NCBI GenBank assembly: GCA_024509875.1
Contig: JAMPIV010008051.1
Coordinates: forward strand, 1 to 64,000
DNA from: Oreohelix idahoensis
Lineage: Eukaryota > Mollusca > Gastropoda > Stylommatophora > Oreohelicidae
Direction of reading: 5' to 3'
DNA length: 64,000 bases
Shown: in pieces, positions 30,593 to 42,809 of the stretch
Layout of the letters: the number at the start of each line of letters is the position of its first letter
Position numbering within the stretch: position 1 is the first letter of the stretch
Notes under the pieces: generated by a model
Seen by the model: the letters and a program-made list of their open reading frames with translations, nothing else
Databases searched by the model: none
Told to the model about the DNA's origin: nothing
Translations under genes and position numbers: made by a program

Positions 30593-32434
30593 TCTTGGTA
30601 GTGATAATTAATGAAGTTGCTTGTGTGCTGGTAAGAGATGTGTTAGATAGTGTGTCACACGTTATGTGTAAGATAGTTGAGAGCTGATGGGAAGACAGTG
30701 CAATTGGTGACTGATTATGAGAATTGGAAATTTACTACCCTGGTAGTCAAGACACAATAAGTGGGTTTAAGATCATGCTATGTTAAATTTATCTCTGAGC
30801 TTATGTCCCTGTCCATTATTTATATATGTTTACCACAGAAGAGAATGTTTGAGTGGTATGGACAGTGAAGTATAATGTTGCATGAAAGGAAATAATGCAT
30901 TTTGGAAATTGGTCAAATTTGCTTTCCTAATCTGGATCATTATTTTATTTCCAGAATTTAGGTATCCGGTGGGATAGATAAGCCTTGGTTTGGCACTACT
31001 TATTGTACTTTAGACTGTCACTGACAGTGTCTTGACATGGTGATCGGGCATCAAGTTGCTGAGAGGGTCTACAGAATAAATTGTTTTAAGAAGTTATCTC
31101 ATACCTTGATGATCTTTACAGAGTACCAGATGCCAGAGAGCAATTTTTTTTTTTTTTGCTAATATAACTTAATTAGTTTAGATGATATTGCATTCTTAAA
31201 TTTTGAAATAGTAATGGTTTAATTTATTGTGATCATGATATTTGACTACGTACATTACACATTGTTATAGTTGTTGATGGTAGGCCATCAGCAGTGGGCT
31301 AAATAAAAAAATGTCTCATGGTAATTAGTTGTAAATATCGACACTTATGCAGTCATGGCTTAATGCGTGACATTTTTTATTAAATCATTGCCCTTAGTAA
31401 TAACAATTGGTATGGCATGTGGTGAAATTTTAATTTATGAGACTATTGGGATATGCCTCTGTCGGAAAGGATTACAATGAGTTATAAGAATGTGGGTATC
31501 AACTTTGTTTTCCAAATAGAATCAAGAAGCGGGAATAAACATGCTAGAGATGAGCATAATGGTAGAAATTTAGGAAGCAGTGGAGCAAGAGTTATCAGTA
31601 TCTGCTAGAACTTCACAGATACAATTTTGACCAAGCAAAGTTTTGGATTGAAGAACTTAAGGAATATGAGAAGAATTATTAGATTTATCTTTGTGAATTA
31701 AACTGATCATTGTGAAGGAAATTAAATCTTTTAAGAATGGATTAGGAAGAAGTAAAAGCTTTGGTGTTGAATAGTGAGTAAATTACACCATTCACTGAAA
31801 TCTTGTTAAAAATTGTGGATTATTCTTTGAATAATGAAATGCGTTAAATGTTATAGGATTTACTTTATAAATATGACATCATGGGTTGTTATACGTTTTT
31901 TGGGTTGTGTTATACTACATAATGATGCAGTGTGATAGAGCATCATGGTTTGTTGTTTAAATTTTAATTCTTGTAGTGTACCTAAGGTACTGCGGTGTAT
32001 GAAACTTAACATTTTTCACAATGACATGTAGAACATTTTTGTAACAGATATCATAAGAAATTGTTGATGATTTTTTTTTTCTGTGATGTATTTTGATAAG
32101 GATAAATAACTGATAGTTGTGCAAGAATTTTTCAAGACTGATGTAATTGCATACAACTATATCATTTGTTTCATTTTGGTGAAAGGGTAGGACATTATTA
32201 TTATTATAAGCATTTGCTTCATATGAGTAGGAAGCATTATAGAGAACTGTGGTATGGGTTAGAGTGAGACTCACCCATTGTAACTTTGTGTAAATAATCC
32301 AGTCACAGAAATTTGACCACTTCTTCAGTGAGATATGTTTGTATTCCATCACGAGTTGATACATGATGCATTCTGTGGTATGTGCCCAATTCGTCGGTGC
32401 AAAACTTCGTTTTCCATCTGGAGAGGGGGGTAGA
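30593..32434 (+). other. Element A 3' interior, no gene; polypurine tract
   Basis: 1.8 kb, AT-rich, stops in every plus frame. A 135-codon minus-strand frame at 31957-32364 has low-complexity composition and no family signature. The end, gagaggggggtaga at 32421-32434, is the presumed polypurine tract for plus-strand priming. Confidence 0.6.
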
Positions 32435-33272
32435 TGTCACAGAGCAGTTTCATGGGTGGATGATGGAGTGAGTGGAAGTAAGGGTCACTGAGGTTGTCAA
32501 TATTTAAGTTTAACTCAGGGATTGAGTTTATGTCTGGCTTCATGTCAGTATGTGGTGACTTGGGGCGTGCGCATGGAGAAAGCGTGTTTGGTGAACAAGT
32601 CTGGGTGACTGAGAGAGTACCCGGATGTGACTAGGGGGAGTCTGTGCTTGATAGCCAAGCTGTGTGCTTGAGGCTGTGATTTGTGATCGAGCTGGGTGCT
32701 CGTATTATGTGACAGTTGAGATAATGATATAGTGATTATGAATATTGTGATTATGTCTGACATATTGTTGTATAGGCGACGTCTTCCCGCCTAGGAGTGT
32801 TCTGGAGGAGCTTTAGGAGTGTTCTTGGAGAACATATTAAGGCGACGAGTTGGTCCCGCCTTTGGAGCTACAGTGGAGTAAGGCGTTGAGTATTGTCCGC
32901 CTTGTAGCTATATTGGAGTAGTATTTATATGGCGATGTTGCATGCCGCCAGTCACTTGGGATAAGTGATTTACACCTGTATGGTGAATGGATTCGTGCGA
33001 GGGTTGAATGCCGCACATAGAAACGTGTTGTGTGTACTGTTAGTGTGTGGACGGTCAGCCAGTCCGTGGAAGTATTGTTATAAGTTATTTCTTACAGGCA
33101 GTGTCAGCCTGAGTGTGATGTTATGCATGCGTGACGATATTATTGATGTTCAGGACTTATGTGAATGTTCTATTAAATGTCATGGAGCTGTACAAGTGGC
33201 GTTGTGTTATTCATACCCCTAATGTTGTTTACTATCTACACACGACACACTCATAATACAGAGCACGTGACA
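32435..33272 (+). repeat. Element A, 3' LTR
   Basis: 838 bp, begins tgtcac, ends gtgaca, followed by target duplication aaggg. Matches the 5' LTR except at three places. Confidence 0.95.
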
Positions 33273-33329
33273 AAGGGTAATGATTCTAAGCCAGACGGGG
33301 ATATCTTTCGTCATTTTGATAAACCTAAG

Positions 33330-34145
33330 TGTTGAAGGACTTTCGTGTGTGGTTACTGGTTGTGTTGCTTGAATTTCGATCGTGCTAATATTCGTACGCG
33401 AATGGGGTGAACCTCACCTTTGGTTTGTCATAATGCCTGAACTTGGCATCAAGATGTAAACAACTGTTCATCTTATTAACTCAGCAACTTGATATAAAAT
33501 ACATAATTCAGAAGGTTGAATGGTGTAACGTGATTCAACGAATAATGCCTCCGGTTCGAGTCCTTCACAATTTAATATGGATTACACACATACATAAACA
33601 GTTCAATTCACACATGAGGTACATGCATCAATCAATCAATAGCGTAGACTGCTGTTTTACGTGTCAATGTCCGTTTAAGGATACAATGCAGTAATTGTCG
33701 TCAGAACATCACAGCTATATGCACGCGCAGATAGAATGGCTACCTGCCGACAGTGAGACTGTGAGTCTAATTACTTCGTATAAAGTAGACGATTATCTTT
33801 CTCCTTCCAAGGATTTAGTTAATCACTAACCTCCATAAGTTTCCTCTCATGTAGAGTTCTAGGACTGACCCTGGTCCATCATAAATGCACATATAAATGG
33901 CTATATCATGCCATTGAATTGGAAGGTTAACAAAACGCAGCTATTCAGCTTGGCGGTCAAGTAACAATGGGTAGCGTCTCCTAGTTACCGACTGTGACCC
34001 AAACAACGCTAGACACGTCATAATCGATCGTGTATGGAGCGTTCAATAATTGAAACATCTATCGCAATATATTAAATGTCTTAACCTTTACATTTGCACG
34101 TCCGCTAACCTTTAGCAGACGGCGTTAATATCATATACCGTAACA
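33330..34145 (-). repeat. Element B, 3' LTR (minus orientation)
   Basis: 816 bp. Read on the minus strand it begins tgttacggtatatgatatta and ends ccttcaaca. Differs from the other LTR only by t instead of c near 33374. Confidence 0.95.
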
Positions 34146-35198
34146 ATTCCCTGTACACCGGGGAAAAAAAAAAATCGATAGATTTTTTTTCAAGATCTAT
34201 CCGACTTAACAATTTTTCAAAAAAAAAAAATTTAACACAATCGTGACATATGGCCGACAATGTTCTGAGTAGAACCGTGTCGCGGTCATGTCAACTAACT
34301 ATTTGTCATAGTCATCTAACATTAATCACATTATATATCAATATTATACATATTATTATATCAACTAAATAAAATGTCCAATGTTAATAGTGAATGATAG
34401 AATTAAATTAAAGTAAGGTCTGTCGTATTAGTATGTCATATAGGAATTAATTTGACTAATTAAAATTAAATTAATTAATTAAACTAAGAGTTAAATTATT
34501 AAGATTCTAATGTAACGCGATGTTATGAGAGAAGAAAAGACAAAATAAGTGAGAAGAAATAGAAAGAAATTCGAATATAAGTTTTAACTTAATTGTGTGT
34601 GTTAAGTGTTAGTGAATAATAACTATCTAATTTAACTAACTAAATAACGTATAGGTACATTAAAAAAAAATATTAATCTAATACTTGTGTGAGATTTATT
34701 TTCTCTTTTCATAATTTCTTCTTTTTATATTTCGTTCTCTTTTTTTGTTCTTTCATTTCATTTTTTTCTCACATTTCATTTTATTGATAATAATTCAATT
34801 AAGAAGTTAAGTTAACTAATTAATTAGTATAGGATATGATGATCCATCCGTAGTCTTCATCCTGATGAATTCTTTTAGGCAAAAATGTTCAAACGTTTAC
34901 GTTGGAAAGAAATGTCATTTATCCTAGGATCCAAGAATTAAGTGCACATAGGATAATAAGTTCGACTTGTCGTCAGATATTGTTCCATGATTGTTCAACG
35001 AATATTCATATATTGTGTATGGACGTTAGACGAAGTTTCAATGTCAATATGTATACCTTGATTGTCTTTAGTTCAATTCTGTGATGCATATAGTGTTTAT
35101 AAATATAAAATTGAAGGCAAGGTTAGTTCCCTTATAGTTGATACTTCGTGATATCCAATGTAGTGATGATTGACGTGTTTTAGGAATGTCAATGTTGA
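34146..35198 (-). other. Element B, region between RNase H and 3' LTR
   Basis: About 1 kb, very AT-rich, with A and T runs at 34170-34240 and no coding signal. No convincing polypurine tract is visible next to the LTR; the adjoining minus-strand sequence is ggtgtacagggaat. Confidence 0.6.
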
Positions 35199-35684
35199 TC
35201 ATTCGTCGTCAATAGGATTACGTGACAACGCATCCGCCACAATATTTTCAGTGCCAGGAATATGTTCAATGGAGAATTCAAATGGCTGCAGGATGATTGC
35301 ATATCTGGCGAGTTTTGGGCTCTTGTGGTTAGATCGACGCAAAGATGCTACAGCACGTTGGTCGGTTTGTATGGTGAATGGAGCACCAAACAAAAACTTT
35401 TCAAGTTCAGTTATTGCCCATATAACTGACAAAAGTTCCTTGTCCACTGTGGAATACTTTGTTTCTGCCGGCTTTAGCTTTCTTGAAATATATAAGGTAG
35501 GATGTAGAACGCCATCATGGTTCTGGAGCAGGCATGCACCAATGCCATAGTTACTAGCATCTGTTCGTAAGAAAAATCTTTTGGAAGCATCGGGAAGTCT
35601 TAAAATTGGTTCATGCGAGAACAAATTTATAATTTTGTTGAAAGTTTCATTGCATATACCAGTCCATGTCACCTTCACCGGCAT
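35199..35684 (-). pseudogene. Element B RNase H
   Basis: 161-codon frame on the minus strand that continues the RT thumb in a different frame. Ty3-type RNase H signatures: FFLRTDASNYGIGACLLQ (first catalytic Asp), KYSTVDKELLSVIWA (Glu), FTIQTDQRAV (Asp) and a final HIPGTENIVADALSRN. This would degrade the RNA strand of the hybrid during replication. The domain itself looks intact. It is separated from the RT thumb by a one-base shift in an A run near 35680. Confidence 0.9.
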
Positions 35685-36624
35685 GTCTTTTTTAACAATG
35701 AAGACAATACAGCCGTGATGGATGACAAGTTTGGTATGAATCTACTGTAATATTGAACAAGTCCTAACAAACTCCTGACCTGTTTCTTCGTCTGAGGAAC
35801 TGCTATGTTTAGAATTTTGGAGACTGTACTAGGTAACGTTCGGATATATCCCGATCCAATGATATGTCCCAAAAAGGTTATCTCATTACACGCGATTTGA
35901 ACCTTTGTAGGTTTAGAGTTGCGTTGGATAGACGTGGCAGTAAGTCGTCGATAAGTGGATGTGGTTCGCTGTCAACTATAGTCTTAGCATTTAATTTCCT
36001 ATAGTCAACACATAGGCTGATGTTATTGTCCTTCTTCCGGACAATCACTAATGGAGAAGAGAATGGCGAATTACTAGTCTCAATGATTCCCAGAGACAAC
36101 ATCTGTTCAAGTTCCTTAGTAGTTTTAGCAAGGAAATGTAAAGGAACAAAATAGGGATGTACACGAATAGGTGTATCATCATTGAGAGTAATGTCATGAC
36201 TGATAGCCGATGTGCGACCCGGGACGTCGGTCAACACATCTGGATAAGATTGTAATAGATTAGCAATCTGTAGACGCTGTTGCGGTGTAACCGTTGAAGA
36301 GATGGTTACATCCCGCCAAGATTCAGTAGGTTGAACTACTGGTACCGGTAACGGTAACTGTACCTCAGGAAAAGAAGATTCTTCTTCCTGGATGACAGAT
36401 AAGTTGGAATAATAACAAGTAGATACTGTGTTGTCATCTAGTTCATGAAAAATTGACTGTAAGTGTTCAGGACGTGTATGAAATTGCTTGAGCATGTTAA
36501 TATGAAATATCTTTTTGTGTCCCTTGATATCTAAGACGTAATCAACGTCGGAAATTTTATCAATGACTTTGTAAGGACCATTCCAAGATATCAATAATTT
36601 ATTGTTATTGTGAGGAAGTAACAC
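35675..36624 (-). pseudogene. Element B integrase C-terminus and damaged RT
   Basis: From 36624 downward the frame reads the GPY/F module of the integrase (KLLISWNGPYKVIDK, KKIFHINMLKQFH), a linker, and the RT N-terminus (IRVHPYFVPLHFLAK, TSNSPFSSPLVIVRKKD, LCVDYRKLNAKTI, PLIDDLLPRLSNA). It then jumps in another frame to ITFLGHIIGSGYIR and LLGLVQYYSRFIPN, the thumb. The palm with the catalytic Asp pair, about 130 residues, is missing. So the gene order integrase then RT is directly visible within one stretch, and this RT cannot be active. Confidence 0.9.
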
Positions 36625-36626
36625 AT

Positions 36627-39243
36627 TGTCACGTAGGGTTTATAGTCATTTAATTTCCTACATCTTCTTCCTATTCGTTCACCCATATTCTCTCTTTTAT
36701 TATCTCTGTATTTTTTTTCCTGTGTATTTTTCATCCATTCGTTTTGCGAATATTATTTTCATATAATTCGCAAACTTTACCTGTTTTCCTTTCTCTTAAA
36801 CTGAGAATCGCGCTAGGACGATATTACGTAGATGTCAGGGCTGCAGGGCGTCAGAAGGCGTGATAAGTCGGTTCGCTGAACATAGGACGTAGCAAATCGT
36901 CTACATTCTCACCGAGCGCGCGAGCTTCTTCTCGGCATTAGTCCCGGTGAGGTGTGATACGTTACATCTGCACCGGTCAGTATCCAGACATTTGTCTGGA
37001 AAAATCCCAAACTGACACGGCGCTCACTTGGGCCATGGTCAGCTGTAGTGTGAAAACTGCCCTGAAATGGAGTCAGGCTGTCTGGGATTTGAAACTGACA
37101 CGCGTACATCGTGGTCAGTAGGTGACAGTTACGACACGCGTTAAGCGGACGTAAATGTTGGGAGTAGGGGAGATAATTTCGCGTGGCGAAATAGTTTGGG
37201 CCCTTTGTCTGATTTTAAGATATTGGCCAAGTTTGAAACTTTAATTTCATTCTCGCTCATAGACTCCACAGTAGATAGGTCGCTCGAAAACAGAATAGCT
37301 GTTAGCGAAGATCTCAGTTTGTTTCGGCAATTTGTCGAACTTCTAGACTTCCAGAAATATTTTCAGCATTTTTATTCTTAAGTTGTGCGACTACCTGTAA
37401 TTCTGTGGTTGAGGTAATTAATATGATAGATATATAGATTTTGTGAGTGTTAAAGTGTTAAATCGCTTAATTCATTTTAATCTATTTCTTTAGCGCAGAA
37501 GAGAAATAAAGTGGTAGGCTATTATATTTTCTAGGGAAGCATTCAGTGGAAAGCAGAATAAAATTAAAATTTCTAGCTTATAACGGCAATTGTAGCTATT
37601 TATAAATTTAATTTAACTGCTAATACTCAGTCGAGTGTATTTTTCTAAACTAACGTATAAACTCTAGAATCCAGCCTCATGAATTGTGACGGAATACGCA
37701 CGTGTTCTTAATTTATGAGGATTGCTGATTTTTTAATATAACTTACGTCACGGGAAGTTTAAATGATAAGCAAAGCTCTCTGCTTGCAAGTTTAAATGTA
37801 AGTTTTAACCAGTACAGATTCTGTTTATTATATTATATGTGTTATTTTTCCTCCACACAGTGAAAGTTTTGGGGTGACCCTAACTTTACCAGCACCTAGT
37901 AGTAGTTTCCATACTTGTGAAGAAATAGACAGTCCTTATTTTGAACCACGTGGGTTTTCGCAAGTAACACTGATCTGACGGTGCAAGTTAGACAGAAATA
38001 CTAATATCCCTATAACGGGTTTTCAAAGACTGTAATGATAAATACTGGACCTTGGAGCCAGCACTTAATTTCTTCTAGAAACTCCATATAATTTGCTGCC
38101 TGGTGGCGTGAATATTAACAATCATTTCCCGACTAGATTATATCTTGTGGACAAATCTGTGGTGTGACTAAAGTGAATCCTATACTGAGGGAAGGCACCG
38201 ACCTGACATTCATCATTTTTTAGAAACCTACGCTATTGACACTGTGCTCTGCTAACTCCCGCGCCTGGAATAATTGTTAGGTGACTTAATCAGACATTTG
38301 AACAAATTTGCACACCCAAGTAGTCGTTCCCGGAGACTCCGAGTTAAATACGTCTTTTGGAACTGGGGACTTCTTGGCAGAAGACTGCATTTTTTTTTTG
38401 AGTCTGTGTAAAGATCTAAAATCAATGTGTTCCAAGAGGCAGCAAGCAAAGTCGTGAGTACAAGTATGAGAAGCCATGGCGGAATGAATGAGTGTACGCT
38501 GGTTTGAGTGATATTTTTCACTATTTTATCTTTGACACCCTGTTGCTGTCCTAATTTTTTTTCAATCTGCATAATTTGTTGCTAAGGCTAGAGTTCTTGT
38601 GTTTTGTCTTAGGTTAAATCAGATTTTTTTCAAACTCTGTGCATATAATTACGAGATAAAACAAAGACAACTCTTAGACTCAAACCCTATGTATCTGTGA
38701 CTCGGGCGCCATCATCTGTTCTCTTAACGGGGCCGGGCTAAACCTAGAGTTAACACTATAACGGGGCTATCATCCTTGCAACATTTTCCTTGATTTTTTA
38801 TGACTATGTGTATATGTATTTTCCTTGATGTACTTTCTTTGATGTTGTGAGCCGATTTTTCCTGATAATAAAATCGCTCTTGAACTTAATAATCGTGTTT
38901 GGTCAGCTCGTTCTAGATATATATATATATTATTGTTATAGTTTTCCCACGTCTGTGTGTTTACCTGTCGTCACGTGTATGTGCGTGCCTGTGAGTGATA
39001 GAAATATACGTAATATGTATATTGGTGTAGTCTGTCTGACGCTGTAACAACTGTTGTAGAAGATAGGTGAGAGAGAGAAGAATTCTTTTCGCTTTCAGAG
39101 ACAGCCACTATATCAAATCTATCATCTCACGTGTGTGGAAATTCTATTACCTTTCACTAACTCTCACTGAGTCTATCACCTATTCAAACCTATTCAGAAG
39201 GGACCAAACCTAGTCTTAATTCTCCTATCGGAAATCTACGACA
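36627..39243 (+). repeat. Element C, 5' LTR (2.6 kb)
   Basis: 2617 bp, unusually long for a Ty3-like element. Contains aataaa near 37506 and 38869. Short open frames inside it have no family signature. The ta run near 38917-38931 differs in length from the other LTR. Confidence 0.95.
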
Positions 39244-39934
39244 AATGAGGGCTCGTTTCCGGTCTTTGAACTTAGAATAGGAAGACGAGTACGACAAACG
39301 TGGACTCGTCTATCTGTATTTTGAACTTAATATTCTGTATTCTGATATAGAGTAAGAGTGTGATGTCTTGTGAGTTGTTATATCTTTAAAAATAACCCCC
39401 TAGACTAGCGATCTGTTTACGGGCGTGCTGACCACACAAACTAATAAGTTTTTTTTCCACAGCATCTTTGAATAATATACATTTTGGTTACAGGTTGATT
39501 TTGTCGGGATATATGTTAACTGCTGATTGTAATACTAAATGCTGGTAAAGTGGTGAGTGTATAACATTCACTGGGTACTGAGGCAGAACGGCGTTTGAAC
39601 TAAGTTAAGGAGTGTGTTTCGGACTTTTTGTCCAGATTAATTCCCTCCCTTACCCGATCTGACTTCAGGGGCGAACTTATAGTGGATTTTTAAAAATTAA
39701 GGGATTTTTCTCTTTAATTTTTGCAATATTCTTTTGCTTTTCCACTGTAGCAACTTATTTTTCAGTTGTAATCTTAACTACCATTTAGTTGGCGTAGTCG
39801 TGTTTTGCATTAAGTGCTTTATTGCCGATAATAGCAGCGATAGTTAGATTTTATTTTGGAGGAGGTATCCCAGGGTTAAATATATCATCTTTTTTTTTTT
39901 TTGGTAATTTTTTTCTCGTAAGTGGTAGGAACCA
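39244..39934 (+). other. Element C leader and possible primer-binding site
   Basis: Starts aatgagggctcgtttccgg. The tgagggctcgt portion (39246-39256) is close to the tRNA-Pro-complementary site used by many retroelements. A related gacgag-acgacaaacg-ggactcgtc repeat lies at about 39282-39312. The rest is an AT-rich leader without coding signal. Confidence 0.5.
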
Positions 39935-40792
39935 GTGTATCCTTTTTCCTATTTTCTTTCTCCACTAGTCTCAGTCACTGACCTAATATGGCCGAGAGGG
40001 CAAAGCTTACACAACTCCTCAAGGAAAGCAGCTGAAGCTAAAGAGGAAAAAGAAAAACTAAAGAGGAAAGAAGGAGAAGCTAGAGAGAGGGAAAGAGCAG
40101 ACCGTCTAGTACAGCAGAAGAAGATGGACGAGGAAATGGAAATTCGCAGGATGCAGCATGAGGAAAGAGAGAAGGAGAGGCAGCACGAGTTGGCGCTTAA
40201 AACTCTTGAGTTCCAAAGTCGTGGTGCTGCCTCTACCTCCAGCAATGGAGAGTCTTCTCCTCATTCTTCCTTAACTGACCCTGCTAACACTCAATCTCTT
40301 CAACTAAATGCTATGTCTTTCACTCTTGAATCTTTTCCTTGTCCAAATGAGAAGATTGACACATGGTTAGAAAAATTTGAGAAAATTGCAACTCTGTACG
40401 GGTTAGAGAGGTCGCGTTGGAATATGAAACTTTCCCAGGCCCTAAAAGGTTCTGCTTATGATGTTTATTCTAAGCTGGAAAGTAGCCAACAAGACGACTA
40501 CGAAGTGTTGAAGAAAGCGTTACTGGAGCGCTTTGAAATGAACGCTCGCAAGTTTTTGCAACTGTTTCGCAACAGCCGGAAAGAGAATTCTGAAACTTTT
40601 CACCAGTTCTCATCTCGTCTTAAGGGATATCTAACAAAGTGCCTTGAGCTTTCGCAGCTCCCCTCTACCTATGAAGGTCTTGAGGAACTTGTTCTAACTG
40701 AACAAATAAAGAACACTTTGTCTGCTGATACCCGGAGATTTCTCGCTGAGCAGGGGGCAGAAAAACTTGAAGACATTTTTGGAAAAGTCTGA
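39935..40792 (+). CDS. Element C gag-like protein
   Basis: The frame is open from 39935 but lacks an early ATG. An ATG at 39988 starts MAERAKLTQLLKES in another frame that stops at 40035, so the true N-terminus is probably displaced by a small indel near 40025. Residues about 30-95 form a very charged coiled coil (EAKEEKEKLKRKEGEARERE, EMEIRRMQHEEREKERQHEL). Residues 125-280 are a Ty3-type capsid domain: FTLESFPCPNEKIDTWLEKF, KLSQALKGSAYDVYSKL, LLERFEMNARKFLQLFRNSR, FHQFSSRLKGYL, EQIKNTLSADTRRFLAEQ. The layout matches gag of element B. No CCHC knuckle is present. It ends 26 bases into the next frame at a run of five T. Confidence 0.8.
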   Translation: MYPFSYFLSPLVSVTDLIWPRGQSLHNSSRKAAEAKEEKEKLKRKEGEARERERADRLVQQKKMDEEMEIRRMQHEEREKERQHELALKTLEFQSRGAASTSSNGESSPHSSLTDPANTQSLQLNAMSFTLESFPCPNEKIDTWLEKFEKIATLYGLERSRWNMKLSQALKGSAYDVYSKLESSQQDDYEVLKKALLERFEMNARKFLQLFRNSRKENSETFHQFSSRLKGYLTKCLELSQLPSTYEGLEELVLTEQIKNTLSADTRRFLAEQGAEKLEDIFGKV

Positions 40793-42809
40793 GCGTTATC
40801 ACAATGCGCTGGCTGAACTACCGGCCACAAAGCGGAAACCGACAGAGGAGCATTTTCGAAAACATAACCTAGAGCAATCTTCTCAGGCTTCTAACCAAAA
40901 CAACCACAGAGAAACTGGACCTCAAAAACCCCCTCCTGAAAAATCCAAGTTCTACAAGAACAAGTACCCCAACCACCCCAAACAGTCTGATCAACCCGAC
41001 CGCCCTACATGGCAGCGTAGCCAGAAAGGACAAGGTGGCAAAGGGAGAACCCCTGAGCACGGGACATATGATCAGACCGAGCACACCGAGCCGAAACGCA
41101 TCGGATGCTTATTGACAGTCTCGCAAGGCGGAATTATTGACAGTGATTCCCAACCTGTTGGGGATAGACCCTCAACGCGAGGTATTGTTACTTTGAACGG
41201 TTCTCAAACTTCTTGCTTATTTGACACGGGGCTTTCTTACGATTGCATTGTTGCCAGAAACCTGGTTAAACCCGGTCAAGAGACAGGAGAGACCGTCAAA
41301 CTTTGTGGAGTTCGTAAGAGTGATGCACCTACAGCGCTTCCCATCGCATTGGTGGAGATACACTCTGACTTTGTCAGAGGTGTGATCAAAGCGGCTGTTA
41401 TGGATGATCCCATCTACCCAGTCATACTTGGCGGGAGATACGTGTGTATTGGGAAACCGGAAGAGCCGATTGTGGCAGCAGTAACTACAAGAGGGCAAAC
41501 CAAGAAGGAACGGGAGCCTGCGCCTAATTTGTTACCTATGGAACTTAAAGAAGCGCAACAAAAGGATCCTACTTTGGCACCCTGCTTTAGGAAACTGCCC
41601 ATGGCGAAGGAACCCAAACAGCACGGGGACATTTTTTCTGAGGATGGCGTACTTTATCGGAGAACGGGCAAGCCTGACCAAGGTTACAACCAGCTCCTAG
41701 TACCGAAACAGTACAGAAGCCAAATCCTAGAAATGGGGCACTCTCTTCCCTTTAGCGGACATATGGGACAGAACGCCACAAACCAACGTATAACCACTCA
41801 TTATTGGTGGCCAGGAGTAAATACTGATATTATCAGATATGTCAAATCCTGTGCCCAGTGCCAACGTGTGCCACCCAAGCAACGGGCACCCCCAGTTTCT
41901 TTGGGTGAAATGCCAATAGTGGGTACACCATTCGAACGGGTTGTGATCGACATTTTAGGGCCTTTCGAAAGGACTAAAAGAAGGAACAGGTTCATCCTGA
42001 CCTTAGTCGATACATGCACTTTATGGGCAGAAGCTATCCCGCTAACATGCGCAGATGCCAAGCATGTCGCAGAAGCCCTCGTGCAGATTTTCACTCGGTT
42101 GGGATTCCCTCAGCAAGTGTTGACGGATAATGGATCTCCATACCGAAACCTGTTGATGGATGAGATCGTTAAGATCTTGAGGACCCAGCACATCCACACT
42201 AAGCCATATACTCCGGCGGGAAATGGGCTCGTGGAACGTGCTAATGGAAACCTCACCATGATGCTAAGTAAGCTGGCACAAGTGAAACCTGAAGATTGGG
42301 ATCTCTGTATTCCTGCAGCATTATTTGGCTACAGAGAATCTCCTCATACTTCCACAGGATTTCCGCCAGCTACACTCTTATTTGGCAGACCCATTAAGGG
42401 CCCGCTTGAAGCCTTACTTCAGTCTCTGACAGACGAGAAGGCGGATGAGACAGTCGTCTCAGCAAGTAAATATGTGTCGGTTTTAAAGGAAAGGTTGAAA
42501 CTAGGGTGGGACCTAGCAACGACTAACTTTAAGCGAGCTCGCACAAAGCACGCTAACCGATACAGGAAAGTCGCGGAAGAGAGAGAACTGGAAGCAGGAG
42601 AGAAAGTTTTGGTGTTCCTCCCTACCGAGAACAACCAACTGAAGATCGGATGGCAAGGGCCGTTTACCGTCCTGAAAAAGATTTCTAAGGCTAACTACCA
42701 GATCTCTATTGAAGGAAAGGAGAAGGTTTTCCATTTAAATCTCTTAAAGAGATACTTGGAAAAAACCAGTGCCAACCTCCGACCATCTCCTGACGATCGC
42801 CAAAACTGA
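40767..42809 (+). CDS. Element C protease-integrase polyprotein
   Basis: 680 codons, first residues in the +1 frame of gag. Residues 20-110 are a basic linker. A retropepsin follows with LFDTG (Asp153) and VILGGRY near 219-225; the segment AVTTRGQ near 238 matches a TTRAQ block in element B. Integrase: zinc domain H325, H332, C362, C365; core VIDILGPF (Asp395), LTDNGSPY (Asp454), GNGLVERANG (Glu490), giving the D,D35E spacing; GPY/F module LKIGWQGPFTVLKK near 625-638; stop 15 residues after the HLNLLKRYLEK end. All catalytic residues are intact. No RT or RNase H is included. Initiation at 40767 is not real; expression needs a +1 shift from gag or reflects one additional T in the T run. Confidence 0.9.
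   Translation: MKTFLEKSERYHNALAELPATKRKPTEEHFRKHNLEQSSQASNQNNHRETGPQKPPPEKSKFYKNKYPNHPKQSDQPDRPTWQRSQKGQGGKGRTPEHGTYDQTEHTEPKRIGCLLTVSQGGIIDSDSQPVGDRPSTRGIVTLNGSQTSCLFDTGLSYDCIVARNLVKPGQETGETVKLCGVRKSDAPTALPIALVEIHSDFVRGVIKAAVMDDPIYPVILGGRYVCIGKPEEPIVAAVTTRGQTKKEREPAPNLLPMELKEAQQKDPTLAPCFRKLPMAKEPKQHGDIFSEDGVLYRRTGKPDQGYNQLLVPKQYRSQILEMGHSLPFSGHMGQNATNQRITTHYWWPGVNTDIIRYVKSCAQCQRVPPKQRAPPVSLGEMPIVGTPFERVVIDILGPFERTKRRNRFILTLVDTCTLWAEAIPLTCADAKHVAEALVQIFTRLGFPQQVLTDNGSPYRNLLMDEIVKILRTQHIHTKPYTPAGNGLVERANGNLTMMLSKLAQVKPEDWDLCIPAALFGYRESPHTSTGFPPATLLFGRPIKGPLEALLQSLTDEKADETVVSASKYVSVLKERLKLGWDLATTNFKRARTKHANRYRKVAEERELEAGEKVLVFLPTENNQLKIGWQGPFTVLKKISKANYQISIEGKEKVFHLNLLKRYLEKTSANLRPSPDDRQN

Larger units (their letters stand above)
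26233..33272 (+). mobile_element. LTR element A with unrecognised coding region
   Basis: Two direct repeats of 841 and 838 bp (26233-27073 and 32435-33272) begin tgtcac and end gtgaca. They are flanked by aaggg on both outer sides (26228-26232 and 33273-33277). By eye the LTRs differ by two substitutions and one 3-bp indel, so the insertion is recent. A purine-rich gagaggggggtaga (32421-32434) lies directly before the right LTR and sets the orientation as plus. The 5.4-kb interior encodes only two overlapping coiled-coil frames. No protease, RT, RNase H or integrase is visible. It is therefore a non-autonomous LTR element whose coding region is not a standard gag that I recognise. Confidence 0.9.

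Noticed and set aside
31957..32364. 135-codon minus-strand frame in element A as a possible antisense gene
   Set aside because: Low-complexity, Asn/Tyr/Lys-rich composition of an AT-rich strand, no domain, antisense to the element.
36627..39243. The 2.6-kb repeat pair as a segmental duplication
   Set aside because: tg...ca ends, a cacat duplication, a polypurine tract and gag-integrase between the copies identify them as LTRs.
40767..40792. Programmed +1 frameshift between gag and pol of element C as a firm call
   Set aside because: A single additional T in a T run explains it equally well; without other copies it cannot be decided.
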